Positions 54,667-63,746 are shown, numbered from the stretch's first letter. The stretch is DNA of 64,000 bases from Brevibacterium siliguriense (GCF_900105315.1 NZ_LT629766.1:2790001-2854000); one strand, 5' to 3'. Numbers and translations: made by a program. The notes: generated by a model not told the origin, from the letters alone.

Positions 54667-55962
54667 GTGGCGACACACAAGTCTGGCACTGACCGCAGAG
54701 GAAGAGATACCGCATCAATCTGGCTGAACCCACTGCGCGCGGTTTCTTCACTACGAGGCAACCGCGCGTTCCAACAGCTGTGGTTGTCAAATCTGTTCTA
54801 CTTTGCTGGAGTCTGGACCCAGACCCTTGTGCTCGGCTGGCTGGCCTTCGAAATTACTCACTCAGAATTCCTTGTGGCCGTATATGCAGCAGCCCGCCTT
54901 GCGCCATTGCTGCTCGGACCCCTCGCCGGCAGTCTCGCTGATCGATTCAATCGGGTCGCTCTCTTGCTCATCCTTGTCGGTTGGGCGACCTTCGCGGTAT
55001 CGATGGTGGCGACGCTGGCCTCGCTGCACATTCTGTCCTACTGGGTACTTGTCGCCGGAGGCCTCGCTATTGGACTGGCCCAATCCCCATCTCAGCCTGC
55101 CCGGTTTTCGCTAGTCCTCGAACTCGTCGGACCCAGAAAACTGTCGAATGCCAATGCGCTCAATGCCTTGGCGATGAACATGACTCAGGTTATAGGACCT
55201 GCGGCCGGAGGCGCGATGATCGCCCTTATCGGTGCGCCGGCCGCGTTGTGGGTATCCGCCGGATGGTACGTACTGTCCTTCTTGCTTATCGTCCCTCTGC
55301 GCGGACGCGGTTCCGCCTTGCACAAGGGCAAGGAATCGGTAATCAAAATGGTAGTCGGAGGCGTGAAGACCGTCGCCAGCGACCGCCTCACACTTGCTGT
55401 CCTTCTGGTAACGCTGGCCGCGAATATCTTCCTCTGGCCGATCTTCCAATCGTTCATGCCGATTTTTGCCAAAGAATCGTTCGGGCTCGACGCCGCGGGC
55501 CTCGGCGCCCTCCTCACGTGCGCGGGAGTCGGAGGAATCGTCGGCTCGATCATCATTGCTGGTCTCGATGACTTTCGGTTCAAAGGCGGAGTCTTCATTC
55601 TTGGGACAATGACTTGGGGTGGGCTGTGGGCGGTCTTCTCACTCATGCACAGCCCCGCCTCGGCGTTCATACTTATGGTGCTCGTCGGAATGGCGAGTGC
55701 GACCTTCGGCGTTCTCCAAACGACTCTGATCCTCATCACTTCGCAGCCGCAGATGCATGGCAGAGTGCTCGGACTGCAGGAACTGGCGATTGGAATCATG
55801 CCAGCCTCGATCCTCCTCCTCGGCGCTGCCGCCGAGGCGATTGGAGTTGCCGCAACGACATTTGCTTCGAGCCTGATGATGATTCTCGTACTCGCGCTCG
55901 TTTTGTGGCGAGTGCCCGAGATCCTATATATTTCCCATTCTGAGGACATTCGCCATGACTGA
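54667..55962 (+). CDS. MFS transporter (MFS_3, EntS-like)
   Basis: 431 residues, 12 helices. N-terminal FQQLWLSNLFYFAGVWTQTLVLGWLAFEIT and LADRFNRVALLLI are typical of MFS_3 exporters. GTG start with GGGAG 5 bases upstream. The GGTATACC site in its promoter connects it with the heterocycle-catabolism regulon; it may move a substrate or export an intermediate. The C-terminus ends in a short charged tail. Confidence 0.88.
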   Translation: MATHKSGTDRRGRDTASIWLNPLRAVSSLRGNRAFQQLWLSNLFYFAGVWTQTLVLGWLAFEITHSEFLVAVYAAARLAPLLLGPLAGSLADRFNRVALLLILVGWATFAVSMVATLASLHILSYWVLVAGGLAIGLAQSPSQPARFSLVLELVGPRKLSNANALNALAMNMTQVIGPAAGGAMIALIGAPAALWVSAGWYVLSFLLIVPLRGRGSALHKGKESVIKMVVGGVKTVASDRLTLAVLLVTLAANIFLWPIFQSFMPIFAKESFGLDAAGLGALLTCAGVGGIVGSIIIAGLDDFRFKGGVFILGTMTWGGLWAVFSLMHSPASAFILMVLVGMASATFGVLQTTLILITSQPQMHGRVLGLQELAIGIMPASILLLGAAAEAIGVAATTFASSLMMILVLALVLWRVPEILYISHSEDIRHD

Positions 55963-56309
55963 TGGTGCAAAGACCCGAGTAGATCCTTTCACACCGAGGC
56001 TGCTCGGGGTTCAACAGACATAGTCACGCTTGTTGATTTCCGCTGACGAGGCGATGTCGTAGACATCCAACTAGCCGCTGGCGTAGTCTTTCCCACTGCA
56101 ACTGTGAGTAATCCAACATGCTTTATAAGGTCGCCTCCCCTTCTGATCCCTCAAAGTCCGAGACATCCCATAGATACTGGATATCTCCAAAATGTCCCCA
56201 TCTGGCCGACTCAAATCATCAGTGGCTTGTTCTCTCGTTGCGTCGCTAATCGGAATCGATTGATGACAGATGAGAATTGCGACTAGAGTGTCATTGCGCC
56301 AAGCTAACG
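55963..56309. other. 350 bases without a recognisable gene
   Basis: No coding region, RNA or clear hairpin supported. It borders the IS3 remnant. Confidence 0.3.
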
Positions 56310-56625
56310 ATCACTTCGATGGGCGGTCGAGTTCCGCCGCTAGAGACAAGCCGACGCTCTCTTCAGGATCTCCTCGGCCCTCTTTGCTTCAGCCAACTCA
56401 GTCCGGAGCCGCCGGTTCTCAGCCTCAAGATCGACTGACTCAGTTGATGTGGGCCTACCGGAGTCCTTATACTTGCGTACCTAGACTCGCAGGGCTTCAT
56501 TGCTCGGTCCGAGTACGTTCGAGACGCGGGCGATAGCAACGCGCGCGGTGTCGGGGTCGGCCTGGGCATGGATGACGAGTTTAACGGCACAGACTTTGAG
56601 TTCGTCGGTGTATTTCACTGGCAAG
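56310..56625 (-). pseudogene. IS3-family OrfA remnant
   Basis: Reads PVKYTDELKVCAVKLVIHAQ, then ARVSNVLGPSNEALRV, an in-frame TAG where IS3 OrfA has Trp, VRKYKDSGRPTSTESVDLEA, AKRAEEILKRASA, and after a further frameshift AAELDRPSK and stop. The leucine-zipper region is recognisable. No OrfB follows, so it is dead. Confidence 0.85.
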
Positions 56626-57186
56626 AGAGAATCTCCTTTTTCCAATCTCCCTGCCTCTACTATCCCCCTGGGCGATTCGAACATCTCGACCGCAAGTCAT
56701 TGACGAAGCGTGGGTTCCCGGATAGTTGACACGCTGATCTAGCGACCGTTCTAGCAAACGCCCCTACGGCTGGCCGTACTTTCGTAGGCACTATTCACTG
56801 CTGGCCACGGGTCGTCCGAACCCCGTAGCTCGCTCAGCCATAGTGAGAGCAGAGCGGGCCAACGCGACGTCAGGATCGTCGCGATTTCATGGCTCGCACA
56901 GATTCACAAGTATCGCTTCTTCTCGACGGTCAGCCTCGAGTCCTATGCACGGAGTCACTCTCTCGCAGTCGAGGTATTCATACTGATCGCAGCGGCGATT
57001 TCAACGACACTCTCGCCGACTTCGCGACGCACGGTCATCTCCAGCTCCACGCGGACCTTGTCCTCAGCCACTGCATGCTGCTTGCCTGGGAAACAGGGTT
57101 GGCCCCGGGACGGTACCAATCACAGCAACGATTACGCGGTCCACGCGCATCCACATCCCGGTCACACCACACAGCAGCACCTGCGC
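56626..57186. other. 560 bases without a recognisable gene
   Basis: Beside the IS3 remnant. A minus-strand stretch near 56950-57060 reads EMTVRREVGESVVEIAAAIS, reminiscent of a helix-turn-helix, but too short to name. Confidence 0.3.
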
Positions 57187-57513
57187 TCATGCTGGCGGCC
57201 GATGATCGTGCCCCCACTGGTGCAGAACTTTGAACACAGGCTGAAGACTCGCACCTTCTTCCGTGATCCGATAAGTCACCTGCGGGGGGGTCACAGCCGG
57301 CGCAACTTCCCTCTCGACGAGGCCTTCGGCGACCAGAGCTTTCAGCTCACTCGAAAGTACTTTCTAAGAAATCCCCGTCACACGCCTCTGCAAGTCCGCG
57401 TATCTGCGATCGTTGTCGAGAAGTTCCCAAAGCACCAGCATCGTCCATTTCCCACCGACGATGTCGATCGTGGCGCGCATTGTTTCACCGCAGTAATCTT
57501 GCTTAGCTGCCAT
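57187..57513 (-). pseudogene. HxlR-family regulator with one amber stop
   Basis: A 108-codon frame from ATG 57513 reads as a whole HxlR regulator: CGETMRATIDIVGGKWTMLVL, RRYADLQRRVTGIS, then TAG at codon 50 (57364-57366), then KVLSSELKALVAEGLVERE, VTYRITEEGASLQPV. Family members have Gln at the stop position (GISQKVLS). One substitution therefore separates it from an intact gene. It is divergent from the tautomerase, its natural target. Confidence 0.85.
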
Positions 57514-57618
57514 TTCCTACCTCGTGGTTGGCTACTGACCTATAAGTGCCGTCTTCTCAAGCAGTTGTGTATTAAGCAGACTAGTTGAACAACGGCTGAA
57601 TCGACAGAAGGAGAAGGC

Positions 57619-57831
57619 ATGCCAATTGTTAACCTCGACATCGTTCCTGAACTGATGGACGGAGACAGGGGGCCGCAGTATTTGCAGATCGCTCAAGGCG
57701 TCACTGACGCGATTGTCGCGAGCACTAGTGCTCCGGCGGAGTCCGACCATGTGCTGATCAATGAAGTCTCCTTCGAAAAGTACGCCGTTGGCGGGGTCAT
57801 GCTGAGCAACCGGACGGGGATGGAGTCCTAA
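57619..57831 (+). CDS. 4-oxalocrotonate-tautomerase-family protein
   Basis: 70 residues with Pro immediately after Met (PIVNLDIVPEL), the catalytic Pro1 of this family, and the ending VLINEVSFEKYAVGGV typical of tautomerases. Oligomeric keto-enol tautomerase expected; substrate unknown. GAAGGAGA ribosome site. Divergent from the broken hxlR gene, so it may now be deregulated. Confidence 0.88.
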   Translation: MPIVNLDIVPELMDGDRGPQYLQIAQGVTDAIVASTSAPAESDHVLINEVSFEKYAVGGVMLSNRTGMES

Positions 57832-57855
57832 CTGCTGCCACAACTTGACGCAATT

Positions 57856-57891
57856 CGGCCCCGGCCTCATCCCACGGTGGAGTCGGGGCCG
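57856..57891 (+). terminator. Terminator of the tautomerase gene
   Basis: CGGCCCCG (57856-57863) pairs with CGGGGCCG (57884-57891), and flanking GACGCAA/TTGCGTC extend the stem. Confidence 0.75.
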
Positions 57892-57901
57892 TTGCGTCGT
57901 G

Positions 57902-58087
57902 TCAACTTCGAACGAAATCAATGTAGCCCGAAGTCAAGCTCCTGTCTTTATCCAAGGTCAAATGCACCCCCACCATTTTCCTCTGAAAGGGTGGAGCCCA
58001 TTCGAATTGGACGTTTTGATTTGGTATCAGTTTGGGTACGTTGATGTCATTGCGTTCATCAAGGCAAGCCGCAATATGCCAGTACAC
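57902..58087 (-). CDS. Small hypothetical protein after the ankyrin gene
   Basis: A 61-residue frame downstream of and on the same strand as the ankyrin gene (starts MYWHIAACLDERND). No family recognised; unremarkable composition. May be a fragment or chance. Confidence 0.2.
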   Translation of the reverse strand: MYWHIAACLDERNDINVPKLIPNQNVQFEWAPPFQRKMVGVHLTLDKDRSLTSGYIDFVRS

Positions 58088-58142
58088 AATCGAGCAGTTG
58101 TTTTATGGACTTCGCTATCTGGGTCGACTGGTCGCAAGTTCC

Positions 58143-58883
58143 TCAGCGTGCAGCTTGGATGAGGTCAACAATTTCCGTAAACCCTTTGTCTGCGGCGAGG
58201 TCCTCCGGGAGGGTGCCCTGCCCGTCAGGGATCGTGACATCAGCACCGCCCTTGATGAGCAAACGCACCGTCTCGATATGGTCTCGACCACCTGAACCGA
58301 GAACGATCGCTTCGTGCAGTGCTGTCCAGGATAGATTATTCACGTGGTTGACCGGAACACCAGCTTCGAGAAGGATCTTCACGGTGCTGACATGACCGTG
58401 CTCGCTAGCGGGAATGAGAGCAGTCCCTCCGTAGCGATTGGTCGACTTCACGTCGGCTCCATGCTCCAAAGTCGCTTCTAGGATACTGTCGAGGCCCTCG
58501 GCTCCGGCGTACAAAAAAGCGGAATCGTCAATCGCATCTTTCGCATTCGGATCCGCTCCGGCGTTCAGGAGCAGCCGAGCGAGCTTGCTGTCGCGGTTAC
58601 GTGTGGCGGTGAGCACTGCAGGTTGCCCCTCAGAGTTGCGAACGTCGGCATCTGCTCCAGCCTCCAACGCCTGTCGCGCAGCATCGATGTCTTCGGATGC
58701 GACAGCTCCGATGAGTGCTTTGTTCTGATCTGACACAGTGTTCTCCTCAAAATCAGACTTCGCAGAATCCGAGGTTTCGGATCTGCTGGCTTCGGATGAG
58801 TCGGCCTGACTGCAGGCCGTCGTTGCGATGAGCATCGCGGTAAGTGCTGTCGAGCACAGCGCGAGGCGTACGACTCTTTTCAT
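58143..58883 (-). CDS. Ankyrin-repeat lipoprotein
   Basis: 246 residues: signal peptide with lipobox (IATTAC), an acidic Ser/Glu-rich linker, then about five ankyrin repeats (ALIGAVASEDIDAARQALEAGADAD.., TATRNRDSKLARLLLNAGADPNAK.., ASEHGHVSTVKILLEAGVPVNHV.., HIETVRLLIKGGADVT..). Surface-anchored binding protein; similar genes pair with catalases or secreted enzymes elsewhere, but no such partner is here. ATG 58883 has GAAGGA 7 bases upstream. The deaminase lies upstream on the same strand. Confidence 0.9.
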   Translation of the reverse strand: MKRVVRLALCSTALTAMLIATTACSQADSSEASRSETSDSAKSDFEENTVSDQNKALIGAVASEDIDAARQALEAGADADVRNSEGQPAVLTATRNRDSKLARLLLNAGADPNAKDAIDDSAFLYAGAEGLDSILEATLEHGADVKSTNRYGGTALIPASEHGHVSTVKILLEAGVPVNHVNNLSWTALHEAIVLGSGGRDHIETVRLLIKGGADVTIPDGQGTLPEDLAADKGFTEIVDLIQAAR

Positions 58884-58927
58884 GGGCACTTCCTTCTATT
58901 GCGGACCGTAATTCCAAGCATTGGTCG

Positions 58928-59440
58928 TCAGCGTTCCTCCTCGCCTTTACCGTGATACGTGGCATGCAGGCCCTTGACCTGCGGGCTCAATTCCGCGATT
59001 GGTCCTACGCTCTCGACAGTGGGCGCGACCTGCTGGATCGACAGTGGTGCTACGGGGCCGGAATCAACTCCCCATTGGCTGAGCCATGACCGAAGTTGTT
59101 CGCCGCTCGCGGCATAGACAATCGTGCCCAGGCCCACCCAGGCATGAGCGGCACTGCACATCGGGCAGTGCTCTCCGGAAGTGTAGACAACAGAATCCGC
59201 CCGGACTTCTCGCGACAAGTTCTCCGCAGCCCAACGAGCGATCGCGAACTCCGGGTGCTGCGTGGCGTCCCCATCCTTCACCCGATTGCGATCTTCGCAG
59301 ATCACGCGACCGCTCGGATCGACCAGGAGAGAGCCGAACGGCTCGTCTCCGGCCGCAAGAGATTCCTCTGCGAGCTCGATGCAACGGTGAAGGTGTGCGA
59401 GGTCGTCGCCTGTCAGTGAGACAGATGCTGATTCAGTCAA
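58928..59440 (-). CDS. CDA-fold nucleoside deaminase
   Basis: A 170-residue zinc deaminase. The His-Glu motif reads QHPEFAIARWA (HPE rather than the commoner HAE) and the Cys pair is EHCPMCSAAH. N-terminal LHRCIELAEESLAAGDEPFGSLLVD is standard. A different lineage from the deaminase at 43.8 kb. TTG start with AGGAGG 5 bases upstream. A GGTATACC site lies about 295 bases upstream. Confidence 0.87.
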   Translation of the reverse strand: MTESASVSLTGDDLAHLHRCIELAEESLAAGDEPFGSLLVDPSGRVICEDRNRVKDGDATQHPEFAIARWAAENLSREVRADSVVYTSGEHCPMCSAAHAWVGLGTIVYAASGEQLRSWLSQWGVDSGPVAPLSIQQVAPTVESVGPIAELSPQVKGLHATYHGKGEEER

Positions 59441-59733
59441 AGCTTCCTCCTATATATCGATATTCAGTGGTGACCAAAACAGAGCCGGCCATCTGGCACA
59501 CGCTGCCTATGCAGTTCAAGCTCCGAAACCGCATCAACGTCTTAAGATTTCGCATACTCAGCGAGCCGCGGCCTGGCGCGTTCTGAATGGAAGTGGTGCA
59601 CCCATTGCGCTGATCATCCCGGTCAGTCCTCCTCTTACATCAGCAGACATCACAGAATTGGTTCCGGCGGCATGACCGGGGTGGCCCGCTGTTTGGGACA
59701 TCCCCCTCACCCGCTGGATGCATCCAAGCGCAC

Positions 59734-59745
59734 TTGGTATACCAA
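59734..59745 (-). promoter_or_regulatory. GGTATACC site 7
   Basis: TTGGTATACCAA, a perfect 12-base palindrome and the most symmetrical copy. It lies about 295 bases before the deaminase on the minus strand, with GACAATAGAA just upstream as a possible -10 region; a short frame between it and the deaminase (from about 59701) may be a decayed leader gene. Confidence 0.5.
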
Positions 59746-59955
59746 TTTCTATTGTCGTTCATTTCACCGCAACGGGCAAGAACACTCGTTTCGACTTTCA
59801 CACTCCGTTGAGACCACCTTCCGACGACTGGCGGAACGGAACCGCTGGCGACAGATGCAACAGCAGTAGCGCGAATAAGCGCTGCGTACAACTGTCGCGT
59901 TATCCGACTCGTGGATGAGAGTCCATTGCCGGAGGAGTCTTCTCGGTCTGATGAC

Positions 59956-60213
59956 TTACCGCTCGCGAACAGCGTATGTGAATCGAGCGACCCGACTAGT
60001 TGCATACTCCGCACCGAACCGTTCGAGCGCGATTCGTTTCGCATCCATCTTTCTTCGAACAGTGGCACACCTTTGCTCAAGAACAAGGGCGAAAGAGCAA
60101 TCGTGAACTCGTCGATGAGCCCAGCGTTGACATAGCACGATCGTGTTGCCGCCGACAGAAACTCGAACGTCCTTCTTCCCGACTGTCTCGAGCGCCGGCT
60201 CAAACTGATGCAA
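59956..60213 (-). pseudogene. Remnant of a RibD_C/dihydrofolate-reductase-family protein
   Basis: Three frames together give KDVRVSVGGNTIV, YVNAGLIDEFTIALSPLFLSKGVPLFE and ALERFGAEYATSRVARFTYAVRE, the C-terminal half of a RibD_C-type reductase. At least two frameshifts and loss of the N-terminus. Confidence 0.7.
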
Positions 60214-60234
60214 GGAGGGGTGACAAGCGGGGTG

Positions 60235-60723
60235 TCATGCTGCGACTGCAAGTGACTCGATAATTGTTTCGTACTCGACAGGCGTCAATTGACCCAATTG
60301 AGCCAGTCGACGTCGGAGGTGATACTTCCGCTCGATCCAGGTCACGATCGCGAACCACAGCCGATTCGGGGCATCGGCTCGGAACCCATGCCGGGTGCGC
60401 CCAACGGCGTCGACGATCACGCACAGGTCGTCGTGGACGGGTGGCCCCGGCTGCTTACCGTTCTTGATCCTGGCCGTGCCGAAGACGGAGAACGACGAGT
60501 TGTGCGAGCACAGCCGCCACGCGGTGCGCATCGCCATCATGTCGCCGGCAGCCTCGGCTTCATGGGCCAGGTACCTGTATCCGAACTCCGGGTCATCACG
60601 ATGGGCATCGAAGAGGGCGCTGGCCCGATAGGCATCGACAACAAAGGCTTCGGTAACCGGGCTGGCCAGCCACCGGTCAGACGGTCGGTGGGAGAACTTC
60701 TCCACCCGGCACGTCACCGCCAC
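60235..60723 (-). pseudogene. IS3-family OrfB with the catalytic core deleted in frame
   Basis: An open frame of 162 residues starts like IS3 OrfB (HTH_21 region VVDAYRASALFDAHRDDPEFGYRYL, AWRLCSHNSSFSVFG, HDDLC) and ends like it (VTWIERKYHLRRRLAQLGQLTPVEYETI), but jumps from APNRLW directly to FAIVTWIER. About 120 residues holding all three DDE residues are gone, without loss of frame. Confidence 0.85.
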
Positions 60724-60750
60724 GGGGATCCCTTGACACGGCGAGCACTC

Positions 60751-61053
60751 TCACGAGCGGGTAGAGCACAATTGATCAGCAGGCTTCGCCTGCGATCGGT
60801 ATATTGCGGCACGGCGGTGGACTTCGTTCTCCTGTTCGAACAGGCGCGTGCGGCGTCGTGGCTCGGCCGATTCGTCAGCGGTGGTGCCGGGTTTGCTGCC
60901 GGCATCGTTGTCTGCTTGGCGCAGCCATTTCGCGGTGGTGCCTTCGTAGACGCCGAAGTCCTTGGCGATGTGGGCGATCGTTGTCTTCTCGTCGCGGTTC
61001 AAAGCCACGCGGACGACGTCATCGCGGAACTCTTTCGGGTAGGGCTGTGGCAT
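60751..61053 (-). CDS. IS3-family OrfA (transposase DNA-binding subunit)
   Basis: 100 residues: MPQPYPKEFRDDVVRVALNR, HTH IAHIAKDFGVYEGTTAKWLRQA, leucine-zipper-like RLFEQENEVHRRAA. The C-terminus diverges from the usual ending. It belongs to the same remnant as the following OrfB fragment; without an active OrfB it cannot transpose. Confidence 0.8.
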   Translation of the reverse strand: MPQPYPKEFRDDVVRVALNRDEKTTIAHIAKDFGVYEGTTAKWLRQADNDAGSKPGTTADESAEPRRRTRLFEQENEVHRRAAIYRSQAKPADQLCSTRS

Positions 61054-61086
61054 GGTGTCTATCCGTCCAGGCTCGCCTGTCAACAA

Positions 61087-61593
61087 ACCAGATCAGATAT
61101 CACCAAACCCTTCATCAGTCCCATCATCCAAGCCCGTCAAGCAACAGATTCGTCGACAGATCAGGCAGTGGACGGGGCAGAGCTATGATGCCGGCCACGA
61201 AGTAGTGCGGCTCCAGCTAGTCAGAAGCGAAGCCCTCCGTGGCGGCCTTCTCCAAGAGCCGTTCAATTGGCCGCACTTATCTCCCCCACATCTGATTCAG
61301 GAAAGGTCTTCCCATCGTTATTCCGCGCGAGCGTGGCCGCAACCTCATTCTTGTCTCTAGTCTTGACGCGTTCAGCGGCATCCGAGCGATCAGCATCGCC
61401 GCGATCCTCAGGTTGTTCATTGTCAAACCGCTCTCCGGCCTGGCGACGGGGTGTTGGTGGCTACCCGAGCCAGGGGGACAGATCGACCTGCACATGCTGA
61501 TCGGTGCCGCAGGCCACCTGCTGCACTCTGTCGCATTCTTCGACGGTGACGGAGTAATGCGAATCATGTCCACAGCGTCCTACGACTCGTCGC
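61087..61593. other. 500 bases without a recognisable gene
   Basis: Short frames only; the plus-strand end near 61500-61600 (LIGAAGHLLHSVAFFDGDGV) may be a decayed C-terminus but I cannot name it. Confidence 0.3.
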
Positions 61594-62118
61594 TCACCTC
61601 TTGAATCTATTAGAGGCTCGCTGTCTGGCGAAGAATCTCCGCACGCTCGGCGGTGCCCACAGCAGCACCACCATGATGACGTGCAACAGGTCGGTGGGGA
61701 TCACGACCGCCAGGTACATCCCGCCCTTGGACGCGGAGTAAAGGCTCCCGGCGGTGGCGGCGGCCAGGTACGCGGTCAGTGTGATCCTCGCCCACTGCCG
61801 TCCGCGCAGCACCTTCGGGGTCAGCCATACCAGAAGGATCACGTCCAGCAGGTGGAGAACGATCGAATAGATCATCACGAAGACAACGACCCGGTCCATC
61901 CACTCCTGGCTGAGGGTGCCGGCGGTTTCGCGTTCGATCGTTGCGACCAGCTCGGCCTGGTTGACAAACATGAGGATCGGCAGACCGACGAGCAACACAA
62001 TGCTGACCGCGACGCCGATCAGCAGGAGTCGCAGCGCAGCCGGGGCGCGGTCAGGCGGGCGGTCGCGGTCGACGATCTGCCGGGACCCGTCGTTGAGCGA
62101 TTGTTCTGACGATGACAT
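61594..62118 (-). CDS. Hypothetical membrane protein
   Basis: 174 residues, four membrane helices (LRLLLIGVAVSIVLLVGLPILMFV, VVVFVMIYSIVLHLLDVILLVWL, ITLTAYLAAATAGSLYSA, VVIPTDLLHVIMVVLLWAP). ATG 62118 with GAGGAG upstream. Family not recognised. The preceding gene on this strand is interrupted by an IS110 remnant. Confidence 0.65.
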   Translation of the reverse strand: MSSSEQSLNDGSRQIVDRDRPPDRAPAALRLLLIGVAVSIVLLVGLPILMFVNQAELVATIERETAGTLSQEWMDRVVVFVMIYSIVLHLLDVILLVWLTPKVLRGRQWARITLTAYLAAATAGSLYSASKGGMYLAVVIPTDLLHVIMVVLLWAPPSVRRFFARQRASNRFKR

Positions 62119-62179
62119 GGATGCTCCTCGAGGACTCTGTCCGGTCTCTGCGGACCGGATGATCGAATGAGTGGACAGG

Positions 62180-62262
62180 TCAGACGTTGGGGGTCAGTGA
62201 AACTCTCATGAGGCGGTAGAACACGATGATGGCCACCAGTGTGCAGGCCGAGACTGCGGCTT
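62180..62262 (-). pseudogene. 3' end of an interrupted membrane-protein gene
   Basis: Reads ACTLVAIIVFYRLMRVSLTPNV and stop, a last membrane helix with short tail. Its upstream part is cut at the IS110 remnant; the rest is probably the membrane pseudogene at 62779-63464. Confidence 0.45.
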
Positions 62263-62740
62263 CTTAGGAAGCCAAGTAAAGGAGCCTCTACGAAATCCGG
62301 AGCTTGACACGACGCCTCGCATCCTATGCCGGACTGGCACCGGTGACGAGGCGGTCGGGAACGTCGATCCGGGGTGACCATTCCTCGCGTCAGGGCAACA
62401 AGATCCTCAAACGGGCACTGTTCTTGTCTGCGTTCGCGGCGATGAAGGACCCGTTGTCGAAGGCGAACTACGACAAGAAGCGGGGCGAGCATAAGAAGCA
62501 CAATCAGGCATTGATCGCGTTATCGAGAAGGCGGTGCAACGAACTCTACGCCATGTTGCGTGATGGTGCCTACTTCCGCACGCCCGAACTGGCCACTGCT
62601 GCCTGAACTGTTCCGGAGCGAAGTACCTGATCAGTCCGGAGGACGATTCCGGACTGACCGCCCTTGCCCTTCGAACCCAGCTGAATAGTCTTGAGGAACC
62701 TGACCGTCACGCCTTGACGTCGAACATAGGGACGCCCCCA
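62263..62740 (+). mobile_element. 3' remnant of an IS110-family element
   Basis: From about 62312 it encodes the last 97 residues of an IS110 transposase (RLASYAGLAPVTRRSGTSIRGDHSS.. to ELATAA, stop 62606), followed by the same kind of 3' tail seen after the copy at 30 kb, to about 62740. The N-terminal two-thirds is missing. The two copies are related but not identical. Confidence 0.8.
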
Positions 62741-62778
62741 GTCAAGATCCTGGCTGGGGGGGGTTCTTCTCATTCAAC

Positions 62779-63464
62779 TCACCACCCGACCCTCTGGTGA
62801 CATCGACTCCGGGACAGAATATCAGTACGGCAGCGGTCGCCTGAGGCCGCCGAACTCATATCGATGGGGCTGCCTCGCTTCTCTGGGCGTCGAAGTCGTC
62901 CAGGCCGGGAAAACCACCGCGGTAACGTCTCGCCCCATGGCAGGATGAGGCCGAGCACGAGGACTGTTCCTAACCACCCGCCGCCTGAGAACAACTGGCC
63001 CGGCAGCCGGATCGCGGATTCCGCAGCAGCTTCGCCTCCCAGCACCGGCCATCGGGTGACCAAAGCGCGGCGATGATGGTGAAGAGCTTGCGATGGAGCG
63101 CGACCCAATCAGCTATCCGACACACGAATCGGCCACGATGACTGGCGAGAATCCTGAACCACGCCCACAGTCCCCCGGTGACCGAAAACAGCAGATTTGA
63201 GAACAGGGTCGGAGCATATTGGAACGCTCCGGCGCCGAGGCGGTCCGCCAGAGTGGAGATGACCTGACGTCCCAGGATGAGACTCAGGATGACGACGACC
63301 GCGAACGGCACCCCAATAGACCACTGCAGAGACCGGTGGCTCCGCACCATTCGGGACACGATCACCGCCACAACGAACGGCAGAACAATGACAATGAGAT
63401 AAACGACCGTCGACAGCGTCGCCATACTCCCGAACCCCATACCGAGGCTGGGTACCGCGAACAC
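62779..63464 (-). pseudogene. Membrane protein, frameshifted and truncated
   Basis: The first frame from GTG 63464 gives helices VVYLIVIVLPFVVAVIVS, IGVPFAVVVILSLILG and ending LFTIIAAL; the second frame, to 62779, gives WLGTVLVLGLILPWGETLPRWF. A one-step frameshift near 63060 joins them. The C-terminus is cut where the IS110 remnant lies; the missing end may be the fragment at 62180-62262. Confidence 0.6.
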
Positions 63465-63672
63465 CCCCAGAGACTCAGAGCCCAGGTCGGCCGTTTATGC
63501 GGCCGCAAGCAGTCAGAGTCGCCTGCAGGAGTACTATTCGGTGCACAGCAGCGATGTGCCGCTCAGGACGAGAAGGCCCTCAGCCAACGAGAGCGCCAGC
63601 GTCCCTGCAGACTGACCGAGCAACATGATCAGCAGTGGCTGCTCCAATGTGCGAGATCGCCGGGTAAAGTGG
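63465..63672. other. Spacer before the UPF0182 terminator
   Basis: About 210 bases; a minus-strand frame reads LEQPLLIMLLGQSAGTLALSL, possibly a membrane-protein fragment. Marks the right edge of the accessory region. Confidence 0.3.
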
Positions 63673-63702
63673 AGCGCCCTCGCGAATGTTCGCGAGGGCG
63701 CT
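63673..63702 (-). terminator. Terminator of the UPF0182 gene
   Basis: Perfect 14-base arms 63673-63686 and 63689-63702 with a minimal TG centre, 45 bases past the stop on the minus strand. Confidence 0.75.
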
Positions 63703-63746
63703 GCGACCGGACGTGCCAATCCGTGCAATGACGAATCGGCCCGGGT

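Noticed and set aside
60289..61188. A 299-residue plus-strand protein
   Set aside because: Antisense of the IS3 remnant.
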